Shown here one piece after another: positions 59,001-64,000 of a stretch of 64,000 nucleotides of DNA (within the stretch, counting starts at the first letter, position 1; the number at the start of each line of letters is the position of its first letter). Below the pieces are notes generated by a model, which was not told where the DNA came from, did no database searches, and was given only the letters and a program-made list of their open reading frames with translations. Position numbers and translations under genes: made by a program. The stretch covers positions 62,001 through 126,000 of the IMG/VR virus record IMGVR_UViG_3300009514_000004, one strand, 5' to 3'. Source of the stretch: a virus.

Positions 59001-62000
59001 CACTGGTGGCGACGCGAAAATCCACACCACAGGAGCCGCTACGTTCTCGGCCGGCGACCTGCTTCAAGTCGCTGGCGCGAACACGGATGCCAACGACGGC
59101 ATCTATGAGGTCTCGGCGCACGCGTCCAACGAGCTGACGGTCAAGGCTTCCCCCCACGTGTCCGCTGGGTTCGTGTCCACGGATTTCACCGACGACACCG
59201 ACACCTCGGGAACCCTTTCCAAGATCGTCGTCAACATCCTCAAGTCCAACACCGACGGCACCTGGGAGATCTCAGGCGAGGTCGATGCCACTCCGATTAC
59301 CTACTCGACCCTGGCGACGGCGACCGGCGCGCTGACCCTCGACGACGCCTACACGAACGGCCGGACCATCACCCAGGACCTCGGTCCCATCGTCATCAAC
59401 GGCGACGCCACGACCACAGGCGGGGCCCTGGACATCAACCCCGATGTCCTGGCGGAGACGAGCTACCAGGTCGACGTCAGTTGGGCGGCGGGCAACTACA
59501 CAGGGACCTTGGGCGGGCTCAATGTCGATTACAGCACCGCTACGAGCCTCTCCAATGCTTCCGACATCGTTGGAGTCCGCCTCGACGGCATCACCAACGG
59601 CGGCGGAGGGGAATCTGTCGGGCTCGACATCTTGGGTACCTGGGACATCGGCATCCGGGTCGCAGATGGGATCCCGGTCAACCTGGGGTCGGGGACCTGG
59701 GTAGCGACTCCCGCGTCCACCGGCATCACCTGGGCAGGTTCCGCGGGCTCGAGTGCAACTGGCACCATCTGGTCAGCTACCGCCGGCGCCGGCGACACCG
59801 GGTTCAACGGCGGCTCTTTCTCTTGGACTGCGGGTGCAGGCGGGGTCGCTGACGTTTCCAATGAGGGCGGAGAGGGTGGTCAGCTCTCGCTGACTTCCGG
59901 GGATGGTGGAGATGCCACCACCAGCAACAATGCCGGACCAGGCGGAGCGGTAGGGCTCACTGGGGGTGCCGGAGGGACGGGAGCATCTGGTGTCGCCGCC
60001 GGCGACGGCGGGAGCATCCTGTTCACCGCGGGCGATGGTGGCGCGGCCAACGGTGGCACCGCAGGTGCGGGTGGCGGCATTCGGATGGATGCTGGCGATG
60101 GCCTCACGGCCGGCAACATCAACTTGGGTATCAACAAGGCCGCGACCATCAACCTCGGCAACACAGCCGATGCGACCAACGTCGACCTACCTGACGACGT
60201 CACCCTCCGGTTCGGTGACGGCGCCGACGCGCAGCTCAAGTGGGATGGTGCTCAGCTTGAAGTCGTGCCCGCGACCGACCACGCGGACTGGGCATGGGGG
60301 TCCAGTGGCGGCAGCGCATCCTGGAGCATCATCTGGTACGGCACGAGCGCGTCGAACTATTTCTTCTGGGACTCGACCGGCGACCGGCTCCAGTTCGACA
60401 ACGCCTCGATCGCTATCGACGATGATCAGACGGTCGGGTTCGGCAACATCACCAACCCGGATGTCGCCATCGAGTGGGACACCTCAGGTGGCGGCGGCAA
60501 CGAAATCTGGTTGTTCGACCGGCTGGGGGCCGGCAACTCGACCACGGTCTTCCGCATGGGGGCCGACACCACCGGTCAGAGCTTCATTGTCCAGAACGGG
60601 TCGGCCGCTGACATCATGCGGATCTACGGCGACTCCTCGGCGGATTTCACCGTGGCCGACAACCTGGCCACCGCTTTCCGGATCTGGGACGGGACCGACG
60701 AATACCTCAAGGTCACCACGACCAACGACTCCGAGGTGATCGCGCTGGGTAACACCAGCACGAACCCCGACCTGACGCAGCTGGGCACCGGCCAGGTGAC
60801 CTTCGCGGGCAATGTCGACGCCAATGCTGGGGTCGACCTACCTGACGACATCGAGCTGGTCTTCGGTTCCGACAGCGACATCACCATCGACTACAACTCG
60901 ACCTTGAACGCTTTCTTGGTCTCCGGGGCCAATGCGACCGGTCAGTCCGGCGGTGTCGGGATCGCAGGTGCCCGGTTCGATTTCTTCGGCGGCAATGGCG
61001 CTGATGCGGTAGCCAACACCAATACAGGTGGTGCGGGTGCGAACTTCCGTGCCTTCCCCGGAGACGGTGGAAGCGCAGCTGAAGGTACCTCCGGCCAGGA
61101 ACGAGACGCCGGGGACGGCGGCATCTTCACTTTCACCGCCGGAGTCGGGGGCTCTGGCTCAGGGGCGACTGACGCAGCCAACGCGGCTGGTGACGGCGGT
61201 GGCGGCGGAACCATCAACATCACCGGTGGCAAAGGCGGGACGGCTTCGGAGGCGTCGGGGTCGGGCACTGACCACGGCGCTGCTGGTGGGGGCGGCAACG
61301 TTTCTATCTTGGCCGGGCAAGGCGGCAACGGTACCGCTTCCGAGGTTAGTGGGGACGGAGGCACCCTTACCCTTCGCGGTGGTGCTGCGGGAACGGATAA
61401 CGGCGGAGGTGCCGGAACGGCGGGAACCGTAAGCATCGGCGACTCCAACACCGCGACCCTCAACCTGGGGAACTCGACCGATCAGACCAACATCGACATC
61501 CCAGACAACGTCACCATGCGGTTCGGCACCGGCAACGATGCACAGTTGCGTTGGGACGGCACGGACATGGACGTTCTCGCAGCTGCCGACGACCAGGTCT
61601 GGAAATGGGGCGACGGCACCAACTCGTGGGACATGTGGTGGTACGGGAACACGGCGTCGAACACCGTGGTCCTCGACGCATCTGCGGACACCTGGACGTT
61701 CGACGCTGTCGATCTCCACATCGGCGACGACGACAACCTCGTCTTCGGTGACGGAGCCGACGTTGCCATGTACTGGGACGGCCAGATGCGGTTCATCCCT
61801 GCTGTGGACGGCACCAACCTGTGGTGGGGTAACGGGACCGAATCTTTCGACATTTTCTGGTTGGGGTCGTCGGGCGGCAACTCGATGGCCTTCAACTCGG
61901 CCGCCGACCAGTTCTCGTTGGCCGCCATCGATTTCTTCGTTGACGGTGGTGACGCCGATTTCAACATGGTCGACAACACCAACTCGGCGTTCCAGGTCAG

Positions 62001-63414
62001 GGAGGACACCAACGCTTACATCGACATCGACACGACCGACTCGAGTGAGCTGATCACCATCGGTAACTCGACCACGAATCCTGACACCACGTTCGCCGGG
62101 ACCGGGACCGTCACGTGGGAGGGCAACCCGAACACCAACACGGTCGAGTGGCGGAGCGCCTCCAATTTCATGCTGTTCAACGGAGCCGATCTCCAGTTTG
62201 GGGATGATGACGAGCTTCGGTTCGGTGACAACAGTGAAATTCAGATCCAGTACACCACATCGGACACTTTTCTGATTCAGCCGGTCAACGACAACACCCT
62301 GCTGTACTTGGGTGGGACTGGTGGGTCGGCCAGTTTCGACGTCATTTGGACAGGGTCGACCAGCGGAAACGACATCCGCATGAATTCGAACACCGATGTG
62401 ATGACCCTGGACGGCATCGACCTCACCGTGACGGGGGCTTTGAACACCACGGGGACGGTCGACATCGACCTCACCGACAACACGGCCCAGGCGTTGCTCA
62501 TTGCGGAAGGTATTCGGGCCTACATCGACGTCGGGACGACCGATGCCGGAGAGTCCGTCACCTTCGGCAACGCCACCACCAACCCCGTCTACAGTTTCGT
62601 AGGGAGCGGGACGACGACGTTTGGGGGTGACGTCGAGTTCCAGGCCGACATCACCATCGACGACAACACAGCCAGCGTGTTCACGATCATCGAGGGGTCG
62701 AACAACTACCTCAACATCACCACGACCAACAGCAACGAGATTATCCAGTTCGGCAACGCCACCACCAACCCCGATTTTTCGTTCTTGGGGACAGGCACCG
62801 CCGACTTCCAGGGGCCGTTGACCATTGACGGGACCATCCGGCTCACCAACGAATCGGATCCCACCAACGTGTCGGGCAATGGGTTCGTCTACGTCAAGGA
62901 CGTCGCGACGATCTCCGAGCTGTACTACCTGGACGACACGGGGACGGCCACCCAAATCACGACCAACGGCGCCGTCACCCTCACGGAGTACATCAGCGTC
63001 CGTCGGACAGCGGTGGCGACAACCAGCCCGGACACCGAGTTCAACCCGCTGGGGACCACTACCCCCGGCGGGACGATGGCGACCGACGCCGACAGCGGTG
63101 ACATCACGTTCACCTCGACCACCGGCGTGTTCACCATCCCGTCAACAGGCGCCTACGAGTTCATCGTCACGCTGTATCTCACCCAGTCTGGCGGTGGCGT
63201 TTTGGACAGCTTCTTCCTGGAGAAGAACGGCACCACGACCATCTGGACAGGCAACGCCTTGATTCACCAGTCGGTCGACCCCAGCTGCCGGTCGTTTTCG
63301 GTCATCGTGGATTTGGCGGCCTCAGACACCGTGGAAGTGCGGGTCGACAGCAGTGGCTCCACGACCTTGACGGCTGAGCTAGGCTGCTCCTGCACGATCA
63401 AGAGGATCAGCTAA
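56059..63414 (+). CDS. Giant modular fibre/adhesin, 2451 aa
   Basis: Order: beta-rich N-terminal domain (1-140); a module with TLDDAYDNGHTVAVDDG (about 139-270) and its copy TLDDAYTNGRTITQDLG (about 1091-1215); glycine-rich blocks at about 559-690, 1228-1350 and 1628-1794 (GGSGGAGSAAQAAGSGG and similar); five copies of a beta unit of the type LRFG..D..W(D/N)G..L.V.PA.D..W.WG.G (first about 774, last about 2040); and a C1q/TNF-like tip (2311-2451; TGVFTIPSTGAYEFIVTLYL). Repeats and tip fit a long trimeric host-binding fibre. GTG after AGGAGGTCAAG. No chaperone gene is visible beside it. Confidence 0.85.
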   Translation: MAKDREVTLENGVPTYRTTSDNIEDFNNASGQVAVNDAVYLSSDDTVSKAINTDTTQEVIGLVFETPTATTCRVLTWGIIFDFDTGMTVNDRYYLGGTAGELTTTKPTGGGTFAQVVGIAVNGTDLLVVPQVGITEIDTSVTLDDAYDNGHTVAVDDGAMLLNLTYDASPSAGEGFTGIEINVGTAAGDLSNKSTGFEYTLGAGAYTAEQRGILVDFSTATSLTDAGGNPSYGIELLGESQTSGDSVGLYVDAGWDYGIRLVEDQYIQFGSDATDFGTIRWIDAAGCVAFELDDNANDAFHFIGPIGMLGDTSGTPYGLTTSGSDTGFSMSVMADQDASSIALAGIVVDWRGDNASNVPATGSNGPSYEALKIRVYADAGDTDATANYFGARIICEDDSGSAVKTGLRVESGGGGDAWDRGIEIDQDFAGGTAFALSMGDDNDLKFYHDGTDSKIDNGTGDLVLDNQATGFIHLQSGNDTTTTGTKILNNSGTELAFFRSDANHIYNSSGRFNDDFYLYFGTDTDWQFQYADTGNAFTIANPNTPANNVVGSPFTVTGQVGAAGGSGNAGTVGTTFSWTAGTGGAASTAGGETAGVGGDYFSFGGTGGAASTAFAGATGGEAQFAGGSGGAGSAAQAAGSGGRFKAYGGAAGADGGGGGGTGGAVEIDGGTGVTGGTVQINGGLGGTTDGDVQIGQSNTNDITLGASNATITQTGTGQVTFAGNVDADAGLDVEGNFTHATSGTGDIDRAWDFSGGLTNSAGELLVSGGNVQLDDDILLSFGTSDDVTMEWNGSALEVLPAVDDSSWRWGNGTNSFVMFWFGNSASDTMTWDAATNSLTLSDNVDLHIGNSQDLTLVHNTTNSVVTSTTGDLIIDNTNTSGQTIARLGTDTNATDFEVQNNSGIALMTVDGAGAVTIPGDLTVNGTMTTVSSESLNITNSHITLNSDYNTASDIDGCLVVIVAGEGTTDTVAATGFESQATTGGDAKIHTTGAATFSAGDLLQVAGANTDANDGIYEVSAHASNELTVKASPHVSAGFVSTDFTDDTDTSGTLSKIVVNILKSNTDGTWEISGEVDATPITYSTLATATGALTLDDAYTNGRTITQDLGPIVINGDATTTGGALDINPDVLAETSYQVDVSWAAGNYTGTLGGLNVDYSTATSLSNASDIVGVRLDGITNGGGGESVGLDILGTWDIGIRVADGIPVNLGSGTWVATPASTGITWAGSAGSSATGTIWSATAGAGDTGFNGGSFSWTAGAGGVADVSNEGGEGGQLSLTSGDGGDATTSNNAGPGGAVGLTGGAGGTGASGVAAGDGGSILFTAGDGGAANGGTAGAGGGIRMDAGDGLTAGNINLGINKAATINLGNTADATNVDLPDDVTLRFGDGADAQLKWDGAQLEVVPATDHADWAWGSSGGSASWSIIWYGTSASNYFFWDSTGDRLQFDNASIAIDDDQTVGFGNITNPDVAIEWDTSGGGGNEIWLFDRLGAGNSTTVFRMGADTTGQSFIVQNGSAADIMRIYGDSSADFTVADNLATAFRIWDGTDEYLKVTTTNDSEVIALGNTSTNPDLTQLGTGQVTFAGNVDANAGVDLPDDIELVFGSDSDITIDYNSTLNAFLVSGANATGQSGGVGIAGARFDFFGGNGADAVANTNTGGAGANFRAFPGDGGSAAEGTSGQERDAGDGGIFTFTAGVGGSGSGATDAANAAGDGGGGGTINITGGKGGTASEASGSGTDHGAAGGGGNVSILAGQGGNGTASEVSGDGGTLTLRGGAAGTDNGGGAGTAGTVSIGDSNTATLNLGNSTDQTNIDIPDNVTMRFGTGNDAQLRWDGTDMDVLAAADDQVWKWGDGTNSWDMWWYGNTASNTVVLDASADTWTFDAVDLHIGDDDNLVFGDGADVAMYWDGQMRFIPAVDGTNLWWGNGTESFDIFWLGSSGGNSMAFNSAADQFSLAAIDFFVDGGDADFNMVDNTNSAFQVREDTNAYIDIDTTDSSELITIGNSTTNPDTTFAGTGTVTWEGNPNTNTVEWRSASNFMLFNGADLQFGDDDELRFGDNSEIQIQYTTSDTFLIQPVNDNTLLYLGGTGGSASFDVIWTGSTSGNDIRMNSNTDVMTLDGIDLTVTGALNTTGTVDIDLTDNTAQALLIAEGIRAYIDVGTTDAGESVTFGNATTNPVYSFVGSGTTTFGGDVEFQADITIDDNTASVFTIIEGSNNYLNITTTNSNEIIQFGNATTNPDFSFLGTGTADFQGPLTIDGTIRLTNESDPTNVSGNGFVYVKDVATISELYYLDDTGTATQITTNGAVTLTEYISVRRTAVATTSPDTEFNPLGTTTPGGTMATDADSGDITFTSTTGVFTIPSTGAYEFIVTLYLTQSGGGVLDSFFLEKNGTTTIWTGNALIHQSVDPSCRSFSVIVDLAASDTVEVRVDSSGSTTLTAELGCSCTIKRIS

Positions 63415-63626
63415 CGGCAGGACCGGGGTGACGACAGGACAGCTACCTCGTCACTTTCCGGGTCGAAGCCCAACCTCACGACCCGGCTCAGTTCCCTCTG
63501 TTGCTGACGCCAGCGGAGGATCCTGTGCCTTCCCGGCCATACTCCGCACACTCCCCGCCCGATTTTGGGTCGCCCGGGGGTCTTCTTGCTGCACTTGCTG
63601 CACCCGCCTGACCTGCTTCTCGCCAT
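63411..63626 (-). CDS. Small basic cysteine-containing protein, 71 aa
   Basis: ATG 63626 follows GTGGAGGTCC on the minus strand. Sequence starts ARSRSGGCSKCSKKTPGRP and includes CGVWPGRH, so a zinc site is possible; the second half is less ordered. Its stop overlaps the fibre stop convergently. The base composition of overlapping frames is similar, so this call is tentative. Bases 63627-63839 hold nothing else I can support except the GGGGTA box. Confidence 0.42.
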   Translation of the reverse strand: MARSRSGGCSKCSKKTPGRPKIGRGVCGVWPGRHRILRWRQQQRELSRVVRLGFDPESDEVAVLSSPRSCR

Positions 63627-63794
63627 CTGGACCTCCACTGGGCGCGGGCGTTACCCGCGCGTTCGTGTAGATCCCCGGCCGGTGGGGAGGGTTCAGGAAG
63701 GTAATCCAGTACCAAGGGAAGGGCATGGATTCACGGTACGTCCAGCCCCTTCCGGAAGGAAGTCCTTTCTGTCCGTCCCAGAGGGATCGGGCCC

Positions 63795-63802
63795 GGGGTA
63801 AC
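63795..63802 (+). promoter_or_regulatory. GGGGTAAC box, putative promoter element
   Basis: Last instance of the GGGGTA family, 44 bases before the final gene and followed by GTAGGAGCG. Confidence 0.35.
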
Positions 63803-63845
63803 GTAGGAGCGTTGCGAGGATGACTTCCTGGGATTGAGGATGGAG

Positions 63846-64000
63846 ATGGACAAGCACTCGCGCCGCGTACACTGCGAGGTGGACGTCAAAGAGGGAGTCC
63901 AGTACGGGGTCTACGCCAATGCGTTCCGCGTCCTGGACGAAGGAGACGGGGACGCGGTCCTCGACTTCTGCCTCTACTCGGCGACCGAGTCGAAAGCCGT
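63846..64000 (+). CDS. Hypothetical protein, N-terminal part (3' truncated by window)
   Basis: ATG 63846 has GAGG six bases upstream; ATG 63840 is an alternative but too close to that site. The frame stays open to the right edge. Visible sequence: DKHSRRVHCEVDVKEGV, QYGVYANAFRVLDEGDGD, AVLDFCLYSATESKAV. Beta-rich start, no family recognised. Confidence 0.65.
   Translation, partial: MDKHSRRVHCEVDVKEGVQYGVYANAFRVLDEGDGDAVLDFCLYSATESKA

Noticed and set aside
61159-62955. Long minus-strand frame opposite the fibre
   Set aside because: Antisense shadow of repeated beta modules.
63451-63726. Minus-strand 91-codon frame with ATG 63726
   Set aside because: No clear ribosome site and it overlaps the better-supported 63411-63626 frame in another phase.

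Overview
The window is a GC-rich, densely packed segment of a large tailed double-stranded DNA bacteriophage (Caudoviricetes). It carries a terminase large subunit, portal, prohead protease, scaffold, HK97-type major capsid protein and long fibres, together with a self-contained replication and recombination toolkit. I see no integrase, repressor, tRNA gene, insertion sequence or CRISPR array. Nearly all genes lie on the + strand with 1-4 base overlaps (GTGA, ATGA) typical of translational coupling. The host cannot be named from the sequence; codon use fits a high-GC bacterium. Both window edges cut genes.

1-24.9 kb, DNA metabolism and transcription: a clamp-loader delta-like C-terminus, a class II ribonucleotide reductase interrupted by three inteins, a RecD2-like helicase, a recombination set (UvsY-like mediator, candidate ssDNA-binding protein, RuvC-like resolvase, RecA), an SbcCD/Rad50-Mre11 system whose ATPase is split into separate genes around the nuclease, a T4-type polynucleotide kinase/phosphatase, a PD-(D/E)XK nuclease with a cysteine cluster, a sliding clamp, a Toprim primase, a phage metallopeptidase, clamp loader gamma/tau, a NusG-like factor and a sigma-like protein. 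A GGGGTA box recurs in front of several transcription units.

24.9-28.6 kb, adhesins and leader-bearing proteins: a lectin-like fibre protein, a beta-helix spike, and the first genes sharing a 24-residue N-terminal leader (25609, 27885, 28604, and again 54213).

28.6-50.7 kb, head assembly: virion proteins, a Dps/ferritin-like protein with a histidine-rich tail, candidate small terminase, large terminase, portal, a 2326-codon polyprotein-like frame with a 2H phosphoesterase domain and a complete topoisomerase IB domain, a maturation protease, an EF-hand scaffold, a candidate decoration protein and the major capsid protein. Strong terminators close the scaffold and capsid units. A CAAT-N8-(T/G)ATAC element precedes three structural transcription units.

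50.8-56 kb, accessory island: a helix-turn-helix/LAGLIDADG/DNA methyltransferase fusion, a candidate structured RNA of about 350 nt with its own promoter and terminator, and small minus-strand genes of unknown function driven from two near-identical bidirectional promoter modules. 56-63.4 kb encodes a 2451-residue modular fibre with glycine-rich blocks and a C1q-like tip, followed by a small minus-strand gene and a partial + strand gene at the right edge.

Most promising for novelty: the shared N-terminal leader, the topoisomerase IB and 2H phosphoesterase buried in a head-module polyprotein, the three-piece Rad50, and the structured RNA.
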